In this document: piece after piece, positions 23,514 through 34,026 of the stretch
Layout of the letters: each line of letters starts with the position of its first letter
Position numbering within the stretch: position 1 is the first letter of the stretch
Source of the DNA: Rhodosorus marinus
Lineage: Eukaryota > Rhodophyta > Stylonematophyceae > Stylonematales > Stylonemataceae
Assembly (NCBI GenBank): GCA_029953675.1
Contig: JAMWBK010000005.1
Location: 2,499,001-2,563,000 of the forward strand
Length of the DNA stretch: 64,000 bases
Reading direction: 5' to 3'
The notes under the pieces: generated by a model
What the model saw: only the letters and a program-made list of their open reading frames with translations
What the model was told of the DNA's origin: nothing
Databases searched by the model: none
Made by a program: the position numbers and the translations under genes

Positions 23514-25012
23514 CTAGTCCTTTTTGTCTGCCTCCAGCAAGGCGCTGTAGGTGCCAAGCTTCATTGGAGCGTCCTCCAGTCTGCGACGGTCGGTTGACAT
23601 AAGGATCTCCCTATGCGCTCGCAGCCGGATCGCGTTGATTCGAATGAATCCATCCGCGTCGCTGGGATCGTACCCCTCTGTGGATTCCATGCTAGCAATC
23701 TTCTCACTGTACAACGAGCTCGGAGAGTCCCTAGCAACCGCCATGCAGCTGCCCTTGAAGCAGATTACATCAACCCATCCGTCGATAAGTTCCTGAGACT
23801 TTTCAATTGCAGCGAGAAGGAAATCAGACTCAGGAGAGAACCAGAATCCGTTGTAAACGAGCTCGGAAAACTTCGGAGTCATCATATCCCGAAGTCGCAT
23901 CACTTCTCTGTCCATCGCGATTCCTAGACGATAGAAAGCAAATTCATTAAGTTTGATTCCATGGATTCTTTAATCCCAACTGGCCACGAAATACCCGAAT
24001 AGGAGCTCGTGATGCCTCACCTTCAATGTCGAGATGAGCGCATCTCAGAATAGTCATTCCAGGGGTCTCGTAGACTCCACGGCTCTTGATGCCAACAAAG
24101 CGATTCTCTACAATGTCGATTCTCCCGATTCCATGCTTCTTGGCAATGCGGTTCAGGAACAGGAACAGTTCCAACGGATCATCGTGGCTTTCCTCGGTCT
24201 CCTTACTGAGCACCTTCACAGGCATTCCGTCCCTAAACTCGATTCGAACCACTTCCGGCACATCCGGCCAGTTCTTGTAGTGCTCAGTCTTGGTGTACAT
24301 GTCCTCTTCTGGGGCTACTTTTGGATCCTCCAGCGAACCACTCTCGTAGGAAATATGCATCAAATTCTCGTCCATGGAGAATGGAGGCTTGTCTCCAGAT
24401 GGCATCTCAATACCATTTGCACGAGCGTAGTTTAGAAGATCTGTCCTGCCTTGGAACTGAGTCAGGAAAGTATTGTCCCTCCATGGAGCGATGACCTTGA
24501 TGTGGGGAGCAAGGGCGTAAAAGGTGAGCTCAAATCGGACCTGGTCATTTCCCTTGCCAGTTGCTCCATGAGAAACAAATTCAGCACCTATGAGATTCCC
24601 AAGTAAGCACCAGTGAGAGTTAGCATGATGGATCGTACCGAGGAGAAAAAGTTGAAATCGAAATGCTTGTCTTGGAGATCAACCAACCTTCCTTTGCAGC
24701 AATCTGTACTTGTCGCCTGGCGATGCACGGCCTCGCTAGTGAAGTACCCAAAAGGTATCTACCCTCATACAGAGCATTGGACTGCACCGCCGGGAAGATG
24801 AAGTCAGTAACAAACTCCTTCTTCAAATCCTCCACATACACCGCGGACGCCCCGAGGGCCTTGGCCTTTGCTTCAGCCTTTGCGAAATCATCATCCTGGC
24901 CGACATCCGCAATGTAGCATATAACATCATAACCCTGTTCCTGCAGCCATTTCAAAATCACAGAGGTGTCTAAACCTCCAGAATACGCCAACACTACCTT
25001 CCCACGAGACAT
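23514..25012 (-). CDS. Argininosuccinate synthase
   Basis: Catalyses ATP-dependent condensation of citrulline and aspartate to argininosuccinate, the penultimate step of arginine synthesis. Seen: three exons, 25012-24688, 24587-24021 and 23923-23514, phases closing at 433 residues, a usual length of about 400-450. N-terminal ATP-pyrophosphatase P-loop SGGLDTS at residues 11-17, [16 protein letters not shown] after the first intron, the [10 protein letters not shown]-type region, and HLDIEG joined to [12 protein letters not shown] across the second intron. No obvious transit peptide: the protein begins directly with [13 protein letters not shown], so cytosolic location or a missed upstream exon are both possible. 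The first donor is GTTGGT rather than GTAAGT/GTGAGT. Confidence 0.96.
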
Positions 25013-26585
25013 ACTCAGCAAACACAAATCCAAACCCTCAACCGTCCCCCTCCCACCCCACGCCCCAAAACAACAAAATAAAAGCCTTGCTTGATTTCGT
25101 CCGCTCTCAGCCCCTACTCGTTCAACATACTATCCTTATCAAGCGCTTACCCTTGCGAACTCTACCTTATCCCTCCCCCAAAACCCATTCTATTTATACG
25201 CATCCACTCGCAAGTCATTCCTCCATGCCCAATCCTCGTCGACTAATCTATCTCGTAAAAACGCAATTTACATCGCGGATCCCACCATCCAATGAGTTCC
25301 AAAGAAAATAATATATAATTAAAAAATTTTCAAGTGAGATCGGCCGTGAACTCCTTATTTCTTTCATTTCATCATAAAACCCTAAGCCATAAATTTATAC
25401 CCTCTGTATGATTTCACTAAAATTCATATATGGGGAATAATATTTTTGTTTTATGAGAATAGTGGTATATATGTATATATTCGCACCCCCTCCAGGGAAA
25501 ACAACCGAAATCGTTTGGAAACGACATGGAAAATTGAGTAAGAAAATTTTAACTAAAGTTCTTTATCTCGGCTATCCAATTGAGAGATGTTTAAAAGCTA
25601 GTCAGGGATATTAGAGGGTGCTTGTCCTGTGTCCTAGTCAATATAATGATTGTTTTTGCGATAATTATTTGTATTCGATTCTATAATTATGATAATAGGA
25701 TTTGTTGTATCCAATTAAGCGTGTTCCATTTTTCAATTTTATTTTAAAAAGGTAAAGGGCCGCTCACCTTGGGCGATAAACAGAGTGTAGGTTCGATTCC
25801 CATCAACGGCACGGATAAATACCGACAAGCAGGTTTTTAGCTTTTCTGAAAGCTCTTCTTTCGAGCGACCGAGGCTTTGTAGGCATGAGCTGGTCTCTCT
25901 TAGACTAGGTTAGGAAGTAATATCCGTTCTGAAGTCGACCTAGGCACTGGACGGCCGCACAACGACCGATTTGATCCAGTTTCACTCAGCATTCGGAGGT
26001 GGCTGATATCGTGGCTTGATCTATTTTCTCTGCGCATGTCTATTAGCTGTTTGCAGCGCTGCCTTTAGCATTCTTGTTTGTCCTAACAAACATCTCGCAT
26101 GCCTCCACCGATCATCTCGCGCATACTTGAAGCAGGAACTGCCTGCCAGAGTCCAGCTACTCGAGAATCGAATCCGAGTAGAAGATATAGATTCTTGAGG
26201 AGAACTTAGCATGTACGGTATCAATGAGCAGGGGAACAGAGGTGGGAAGGAATACCTCTACCAATGCGCTTTGTTGAAATGGATTAGATAAGCTGGTGTC
26301 AGGAACATATCTCTAGCTTCTTGTGTGGCGATCTGTACATAGCTAGTGAGTTCAACGGATAGTTGTAGTCGGTTAAGTTTTGGTCTACAAGCGAGTGGTT
26401 GGTAGGTTAGTCGTCGTCTTGAGGTGTAGCAACGAAAGACTGGTTTGAAAAAGGGCAAGACGCACCGCTCGCTCAGAAGAAATGAGTGCTTAGGTTGTGG
26501 ATTCTTCGGGGCGGAGTTCCTGGTTGGTATTTGTGGATTGGAGGAATCCTAGCTAGAGTGTTTGGGTGATATTGGCAACGTGAGC
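25013..26585. other. Divergent intergenic region between the argininosuccinate synthase and Sly1 genes
   Basis: Holds both promoters. AT-rich from about 25300 to 25750, with a tRNA-like relic at 25757-25813. Other open frames show no support. Confidence 0.45.
25757..25813 (+). pseudogene. tRNA-like relic with intact B box
   Basis: The sequence GGTTCGATTCC (25790-25800) is a perfect Pol III B box with a possible T-arm around it, followed by CAACGGCA, which could be a 3' acceptor strand. An A-box-like GCTCACCTTGG lies about 28 nt upstream. The 5' GGGCCGC pairs only partly with the 3' strand and there is no room for a full anticodon arm. It is best read as a truncated tRNA or tRNA-derived SINE fragment. 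I could not fold a functional tRNA. Confidence 0.3.
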
Positions 26586-28594
26586 ATGTCGTTTTCTGTC
26601 AAGCAGAAACAGAAGGCCATTCTCCGAGCTTTCTTTCGGAACGGAGGAGGGCAATGGAAGGTTTTGGTAGTAGACAAGAGGTCTAGTGAAATTGTGAGCG
26701 AGCTTTTCCGGGGAGAGGAATTGAGAAGGGAAGGAATCACAGTGTCGATTCCGCTTGATTCAAAGCGATCAGACAAGCTGGAATCGACGACAGGGCTCTA
26801 CCTGGTCGCTTCAAGTGCCGCCAACACAAAGCTGATAGCGGAAGATGCAAGAAACGAAATCCTCCAGAAGATGCACATATGTTTCCTATCAGATCCAGCA
26901 CCAATAGAGCAGCTCGTGGATTCAGTGATGAATCCGAAGCCCCCGAAATCCCTGCGTATCTCCGAGATCGTTACAGCCAGCTCGGACTTTCTCTGTCAAG
27001 GCGATAATCTTTTTTCACTGACTTCCCACACACACGCTCTGAAGCCCGAGACGCTCGCGCATGGCCTCACCTGTGTGCTTAGCATGCTTGGCGTGGTACC
27101 GATCATCCGAGCGGAGAAAGGAGGCGTGGCAGAGCAAGTTGGTGAAGTCCTCGCCGACCGGCTGCGTGCTGAGCTCTACATGGGCAAAATTGTTCAGAGG
27201 TCCTTGATATCGGTGAGAGGGTTTCATCCTGCCAATCTACTCCCCTACCAGAGCTCACATCTTTGGCTGAATGAATCACTTCCTCGTCGATTCCGTTGAT
27301 GTCTCACAGAGACCTCTGTTGGTCTTGACGGACAGAAGGAATAACTTATCTACGGCTCTCCGCCACCCATGGACGTATCGAGCGATGCTCTTCGATGTTC
27401 TCGGCCTAAAAGCGTCATCAGTGGAAGTCACAGTCCGAGACAAAGGAACGGACCGAAGTATCAAGTACAATCTGGACGAGGATGCCGATGAATTCTGGAG
27501 AAAGCATTCGACGAGCTCATTCCCAGAGGTTGCGTCTGCTATTGAGGCAGAGCTGAAAACTTACCTCGAAGAAGTCGCCGAGGTGAACAAACTCGGCTCC
27601 GACGTCTCTTCAGAGATTGCGTCGCTTCCTGATCTCGCGAAGCGTAAGGAGATGATCGACATGCACATGAACATTGCTACAGCTCTTCTGGACGAGATAA
27701 AAAGCCGGGGTCTGGATGAACTCTACCGGATAGAGGAGGACGCTGAGGCCGGTGTTGTGGATTGGAACGCAGTTATGTCAGTGATTAAGTCAGACCGTGG
27801 GACGAAAGAGGACAAGCTCAGATTGTTCCTAGTCTGCTTTCTGTCGGGTCCACCCATCGGACAGGTATTGGACTGATTCCGAATGCATACCCGAAGGTCC
27901 AACGGAAGTCGGTGGTTCTATCTCTGAGTCTGCAGTGTGTCTCTGACTCTATCGTCACCATTTTTTTGTAGGCGGAACTCGACGAGTACAGGCAGGCCTT
28001 GGAGGCCGCTGGCTGCGAATCTAGTCCAATCGAATATGCTTTGCCTTTGAAAGGGCTGGCGAAATCAGTGCCCCCCCCAGCCAAGTCTGACACGAGGAGA
28101 CTCGGCCTCATGGTGTCTGGACTTGTACAGCAGGGCAAGGCCAACCTCAAGAAAGGCGTAGCAGAGGTCGCTCAGAACTTTAACAAACTTATGACTCTGT
28201 CCAGGGCAAATGCAATGCCCTTGACTCGAATCGTGGACAGCTTTGTTGAGCTCAAAGGGGGATTCGACAACTCGTGAGCCGACCCCGCCGTATAAAGCTC
28301 TCGTCTTATCCGTCTCCGCACTATCATCCCAATGTCAAATCTGAAGACGAAGCCGCGCATTTACGTTTGTGCCCCAGGTTCACTTATCACGATCCTAAGG
28401 TTAAGTCGGGCGCAGTTGAGAACGGTCCACGCAACCTGATGCCGTTTCAAGATGCGATCGCCTTCGTGGTTGGGGGAGGAAACTATATCGAATACGAGAA
28501 TTTGATGGAGCATTTGCATGGCCGCAGTGTTGTCTACGGAGCGTCCTCACTCCTTGGAGGCTCCCAATTTTTAGGAAGCCTTAGCGATCCATAG
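26586..28594 (+). CDS. SLY1: Sec1/Munc18 family protein Sly1 (SCFD1 type)
   Basis: Regulator of SNARE assembly in ER-Golgi transport; in the family it binds syntaxin-5/Sed5. Seen: four exons, 26586-27212, 27310-27864, 27972-28273 and 28378-28594, giving 566 residues (somewhat shorter than the usual 620-650). The N-terminus WKVLVVDKRSSEIVSEL and REGITVSIPLDSKR match Sly1. Exon 2 starts RPLLVLTDRRNNLSTALRHP, the SM core. Exon 3 has MPLTRIVDSFVELK, and exon 4 carries FTYHDPK and FVVGGGNYIEYENL, the Sly1 C-terminal signature. The stop that appears at the end of exon 3 (28275) lies inside an intron: GT at 28274 and AG at 28377 restore the conserved junction. The first in-frame ATG is 26586. Confidence 0.93.
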
Positions 28595-31428
28595 CCGTGA
28601 TTGTGTGATTTGGACACTCGTCGAGGACTTTCGTCCAGCTCATTGTACAGAAAACATACTTGAGAAGTTTTTGAAAGCCGCCCGAGAGCGAGATGGAATC
28701 TATAAACATGCGACTTGCTTTTGAAAGCTCTTTCTGAAGAGAGGCCTGCTACCAAATCTGGAGAGCATCCAACAGCAAGTGCGAGTTTTTCTATACAGAA
28801 TAGCTTTGCGCGTGATCTCATGAATCTCCTCTGGGATTCTTCTCAGGAACGAGCACTAGCTCTCACCACGGCGTACTTTTCATTTGTCGGAGACCTGGAA
28901 CCCGAAAATTTGTTATGTTATCAAAGAGGTGAAACGGGGATATCGTCTTCTGACAGGGTGCGGGTGAAGCACTAGATTGCAATGTAGTCTCAACTTCAGC
29001 ATATCGAAATCATGTGCGCTGCTCTGCTGGGAGCTAAGAGTTGGCTGATACTTGGCGTGTTCCATATCTGGCCACGAAGGGAAGATCTTCCTGCTGAGAG
29101 CTAGATACCGTACTTGCAAGACCATTTGTTCAAAAACCACCCTGTAAAAAGTGCAGGGGGCAGCGTGTCGGCATCAACAACCAGGGAGAGGCATATCTAT
29201 CCGACCTCGCGCAAAAACACTCCCCAAGCAGCACACACACAGAGACAGGAACGAAGTTCAAGCAATGCAAACCTCCCCACGCGCATTGCCTCTCAGTTAG
29301 AACGTTTTTTCATTCTCCTGTCGCATGTGCCTGTTGACAGACTGGCGAAGCGTATGTGCTCTCCCCCGCACCCATCGCAGCTCCCATCTATCGATACGGA
29401 TGGAAAAGCGGGGGAGACTTCGATGGACCGGAGAAGAGCGATCTATCAGGATTGAATCATGACCTCAAACCCTGATGAAAGCAGCTAAAATCTGCACAAA
29501 AGCGGCCAATGTGAACGGTCAAATGCAAACTGCCCACGTCCGCAGAGCCTTCCTCTAGTCACATTCACCACGCCTCAGGTCGACCTGGAGAGGGGAGACA
29601 CAGGTGGACCGTAGAAGAGCGATCTATCAGAAGGAAAAGAAACAAGACCAAAAGTAATCGAAATTGGGGAAAACATCCGCATCAACTGAAACAGACGAGA
29701 ACGGATTTCTGACACTTGCAAAACCTTGCAACAGTCCATTGCCCCCATCTGCGTCCCGTTTCTCATCCAACTCCATCCCTCGATCATTCAAACAATCTGT
29801 CAAATTAAATTCTCATTAAAAAACACAGCACATAAATGTGGACAGAGTAACGAAGTCCCAAAAAGTCTGCACATTTCGCTCATCCACGAATACAAAATAA
29901 AAAGAATTCATGTCCATAGATAAGCATATTTTATTCAAGTATTCGTGAAGGACCAAAGAATGCCACAATATTACCGAAAAACACAACACATGTATTCATA
30001 TCGTTAGAATTAACTGGTTGGACTAGCTATCCCCCTACGCGTAGCTCATTCAGAACCCTTAAACTAGAAAAAAGGAACTATTTTACTCTCCATCAACAAT
30101 ACTAACCCCTACTAAAAAAAAGCTAAATAGTAATGTATTTCTATTAAACGAAAAGGATACCCATATAAATTAATAAAATATGATATATATACACAGGGTA
30201 TTTTGAAATACTTCATTCAATAAAAACATTCAAGGAATAATTTTGGTTGTGAGAGTGTGAAGGGGGGGCGTCGTTTTACGTCCTCTCTGAAAAACCCAGG
30301 TTTCACCATTGCGAGAGGATTTGCGCTCTTGGGCCTGGAAAAGGTTTAAGATTTTCAACCTGGACGAACAACTTGCCTTTTGGTTTAGCGTAACACGCTC
30401 GCGTCATCATTTGACCTATGAAACTTCTTCCTCAGGACCTGGCGAAAGTACTCCACTGAAAATTTAATAAATAAACCATTCACGCTCATTTTTAATCATT
30501 TAAACAATACTCATGTTCATGAATATTGAAAGACATTATCCTATCCTCTAAATATTTTATTTTATACTTTGAAAGGACTTCCATTTGGGGCTTTTGTTTA
30601 GTAGAAATTGTGGGTGTTGCGTTCACGGGCCATCGCAGCCCACATCCTTCCCCACCGTTGAAAAGAGTAGCGTGGAGAGGGGTTTCGGAATGAACCAACA
30701 GGTGAAGTATAGTAGATTGGATTTTTGGAAATTTTTCTCCTGGTTGGAAGGTTCTTTAACGAAGAAACCGGTTCCCAATATATCTGAGAGGGGGGGGGGG
30801 AGGAGGGGAACTTTATGAGAGATAGGTTTTTGCATATTATAACTCACCAACCCCCCCTCCGGTTCTTTAGCTTTGATGTCACTACCTCCTGGGTGAATCC
30901 TATTCTGACTATCGCCCATGAATATTTTACCCCTTATTTTTATGAGAAGATTTGGAAGGCTTTATTTTCAATTTTATTTGAGGGGTTCTAATTTTGTCAA
31001 TGGGGTTGTACAAGGTGTTAGCGTTGGTGGTGGAATGTGTGAAGCTTTTAACCCCTGTTTGTGCAGTTGTGAAATAGTTTTTGGGGCGGTAATGATGGGG
31101 GAGTAGTTGGGTGCTATTAGTGATGAGGTGGATGAGTAACTTTTTTCTGTTGGCGGATGCTGAGGCGCAATATTTTCGCCAAGAGGAGTGTTGTCGCAAG
31201 TGTCTGGTCATAACGGGATGTGTGCTTGTTTTCGAGAGCAGAGTTCAGGAAAATATTCTGTGAAGCAAAAATTGGACAGTCACTTCTTCTCCCTGGCGCA
31301 AACTTCAAAACTGCTCCGAGGCATATATCCGTGGACATATAAAGTGCTGAAACTACTTCCCCATGCATTCGTCATGACAGGGCTGGACACGAGTGTTGTG
31401 TTGTCGGGACTGGAGTTTGAAAATCAGC
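28595..31428. other. Intergenic region upstream of nitrate reductase
   Basis: About 2.8 kb. 28600-29460 has open frames on both strands without motifs. A 39-bp imperfect direct repeat lies at 29410-29449 and 29592-29630. 29800-30560 is AT-rich. A G-run lies at about 30790. The last 100 bp hold a TATA-like element for the nitrate reductase gene. Confidence 0.4.
31336..31344 (+). promoter_or_regulatory. TATA-like element of the nitrate reductase gene
   Basis: CATATAAAG about 85-93 bp upstream of the ATG at 31429. The position suits a TATA box with a 50-60 nt leader. Called from sequence and position only. Confidence 0.45.
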
Positions 31429-34026
31429 ATGGGGAATGTAGCTGAACCACACATGCAGTTGCCGCTTACGGTAACGAAGGGAACGAGCATTATGCTGGGG
31501 GACCTGTACACTGTCCCCAGCAGTGCTGAGGAGAGCAAGGCCAACATTATGAAGGCGTTAAAGGGCGGGGAGGTGGCTGGGGGACTTGGATGTCAGCACG
31601 TCACCACTGAAATTGACGATAAGGACGCAAAGACGCCTGACTTGTGGGTATCAAGGCATCCAGCGCAAATTAGGCTTACAGGAAAGCATCCTTTCAATGC
31701 CGAGCCACCGATTAAGCTCCTCCTGGATCAGGGCTTTTTCACCCCGCCGTCTGTCCATTACATTCGAAACCACGGAAAAGCAACGAAGGACATCAGCTGG
31801 GAGACACACAAGTTGAAGATTAATGGCCTCGTTGACCAGGAGCTCGAGATTTCCATGGACGAGCTGGCTTCGCTGCCGAGCGTGACTCTGCCAGTGACTC
31901 TCGTCTGCGCCGGCAATAGGCGTAAGGAGCAGAACATGACGAAGCAGACGATTGGCTTCAGTTGGGGTCCTTGTGCGGTCGCCACCCATTTGTGGACAGG
32001 TGTGCGATTGCGCGACCTTCTGCTGAAGGCTGGGATCAGGATGAACAAGGCGAGGCATGTGTGTTTCGTTGGAGTCGAGAAAGAGGGCTTGCCGAACGGA
32101 ACCTACGGCACATCTATTGACCTTGCCACTGCGATGGATCCTTTCGGCGAGGTTATCATTGCGTACGAGCAGAACGGAATGAGGTTGACGACTGACCATG
32201 GTTTCCCCGTGAGGGTTATCATCCCAGGCTGGATTGGTGGTCGTATGGTGAAGTGGCTGGAGCACATCACAGTGCAGGATGAGCCTTCAGATAACTTTTA
32301 CCACTTCTTCGACAACAGAATCATGCCTCCACATGTGGATGCTGAGCTTGCCAAGAAGGAGGGTTGGTGGTACAAGCCGGAGTACTTGTTCAATCAGCTG
32401 AATATCAACTCCGCTATCGGATCGCCGGATCACGATGAGATCCTTGAGCTCACCAAGCCCTCTGACTACACGATGAGAGGATATGCCTACTCAGGAGGCG
32501 GTAGGAAGATCACGCGTGTGGAGGTTTCCTTCGATGGAGGCAAGGCCTGGGAGCTCTGTGATGTGACTTACCCAGAAGAGGAGTACTCCCACACTCCCCA
32601 GTTCGGCAAGTACTACTGCTGGTGCTTCTGGACTTTGAAGGTGAACACGTCCAAGTTCTTGGAGTGCGGTATGGGATACGGGGAACTGTGCTGCCGTGCA
32701 TGGGATGAAGCCAACAACGCGCAACCTGCTACCCTGACGTGGAACTTGATGGGAATGGGTAACAACCCACACTTCCGTGTCAAAATCCACCCGGAGACGA
32801 CCGAGAACGGCTTTAACCTGCGGTTCGAACATCCCACAGTTGCCGGGCCAACCAAGGGTGGTTGGATGGACCCTATAGATGCACCCCCTGCTGTGGTGGA
32901 GAAGAAAGAGGAAAAGAAAGTAGAATCGAAAGGACAAGATTCTTCGAAGAAGTACTTCAAATGGTCCGAGATCAAGAAGCACGACAACGACGACTCTGCA
33001 TGGATTGTCGTGCACGACAAAGTGTATGACTGTACGCCTTTCCTCAAGGACCACCCTGGAGGCAGCGCCAGTATCACGATGAATGCTGGAGCGGACGCGA
33101 CTGATGAATTTGATGCTATTCACTCTACCAAGGCGAAGGAAATGCTCGCGGACTACTACATCGGAGAATTGGATGAGGAAGAGCATAAGGTTGAGGACAC
33201 TACCGAGAAGAAGGCTGAAGTGAAATCGGCGGAGCTCGTCGCTCTGAACCCGAAGAAGCGTGTCGACTTTGCGCTTGTGCAAAAGGACGTGATCAACAGG
33301 AACACTCGTAGGTTCCGATTCGCTCTGCAGTCGAAGGATCACGTTCTTGGACTGCCGGTTGGTTACCACATGCTTGTTAGTGGAATGGTGAACGGCAAGC
33401 TGACCATGCGTGCGTACACTCCAACCAGCTCGAATGATGATGTTGGGTATTTCGACCTTGTCGTGAAGGTGTACTTCGCGAACGAGCACCCGAAGTTCCC
33501 TGAAGGTGGCATTCTCTCGCAACATTTGGATTCGCTGAAGCTGGGTGACACGATCGGAGTGAAGGGTCCACTCGGACATTTCGAGTACAAGGGAAATGGC
33601 AAGATTGTTGTGCACGGAAAGGAGAAGACGAAGACGAAGCTTGGGTTCATCTGCGGAGGAACGGGACTGACGCCGGCCTACCAAGTGATCAAGGCGGTTC
33701 TCAAGGACAAAACGGACAGGACAGAAGTGTCTCTCTTGTACGCGAACGTCACTCCCTCCGATATCCTTCTGCGAGAGGAGCTTGACCAGCTCGCGAAGGA
33801 GCACGATAACTTCCACTTGTGGTACACCGTCGACAGGACCGAAAACGGTGAGAAGTGGGATTACAGCACTGGCTTCATCAATGAGGATTTGATTAAAAAA
33901 GCGCTGCCGGCTCCGGGAGACGACTCATACATTGGCATTTGTGGACCACCGCCGATGATCAAGTTCGCCTGCCTACCCAACTTGGAGAAGATCGGATTTG
34001 CCTCAGATTCATACGTGCAGTTTTAA
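31429..34026 (+). CDS. NR: Assimilatory nitrate reductase, NAD(P)H-dependent, intronless
   Basis: Reduces nitrate to nitrite in the cytosol. Seen: one open frame of 865 residues from the first ATG. Domain order is the eukaryotic one: Mo-molybdopterin domain with active-site Cys160 (VCAGNRR), Mo dimerisation domain to about 480, a charged Lys/Glu hinge, cytochrome b5 with HPGG (His542) and second haem His565, FAD domain with RAYTP (Arg661), and NAD(P)H domain with GGTGLTPA near 742 and Cys838 in CGPPPMI. All catalytic residues are present. Electrons pass from NAD(P)H through FAD and haem to the Mo cofactor. NADH versus NADPH preference cannot be told. A second hinge before the FAD domain is also Lys/Glu-rich. 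It is the first gene of the nitrate cluster; the lack of introns suits a highly induced gene. Confidence 0.97.
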   Translation: MGNVAEPHMQLPLTVTKGTSIMLGDLYTVPSSAEESKANIMKALKGGEVAGGLGCQHVTTEIDDKDAKTPDLWVSRHPAQIRLTGKHPFNAEPPIKLLLDQGFFTPPSVHYIRNHGKATKDISWETHKLKINGLVDQELEISMDELASLPSVTLPVTLVCAGNRRKEQNMTKQTIGFSWGPCAVATHLWTGVRLRDLLLKAGIRMNKARHVCFVGVEKEGLPNGTYGTSIDLATAMDPFGEVIIAYEQNGMRLTTDHGFPVRVIIPGWIGGRMVKWLEHITVQDEPSDNFYHFFDNRIMPPHVDAELAKKEGWWYKPEYLFNQLNINSAIGSPDHDEILELTKPSDYTMRGYAYSGGGRKITRVEVSFDGGKAWELCDVTYPEEEYSHTPQFGKYYCWCFWTLKVNTSKFLECGMGYGELCCRAWDEANNAQPATLTWNLMGMGNNPHFRVKIHPETTENGFNLRFEHPTVAGPTKGGWMDPIDAPPAVVEKKEEKKVESKGQDSSKKYFKWSEIKKHDNDDSAWIVVHDKVYDCTPFLKDHPGGSASITMNAGADATDEFDAIHSTKAKEMLADYYIGELDEEEHKVEDTTEKKAEVKSAELVALNPKKRVDFALVQKDVINRNTRRFRFALQSKDHVLGLPVGYHMLVSGMVNGKLTMRAYTPTSSNDDVGYFDLVVKVYFANEHPKFPEGGILSQHLDSLKLGDTIGVKGPLGHFEYKGNGKIVVHGKEKTKTKLGFICGGTGLTPAYQVIKAVLKDKTDRTEVSLLYANVTPSDILLREELDQLAKEHDNFHLWYTVDRTENGEKWDYSTGFINEDLIKKALPAPGDDSYIGICGPPPMIKFACLPNLEKIGFASDSYVQF

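Noticed and set aside
32491-33816. 441-residue minus-strand ORF
   Set aside because: Exact antisense shadow of the nitrate reductase gene, caused by its codon bias.
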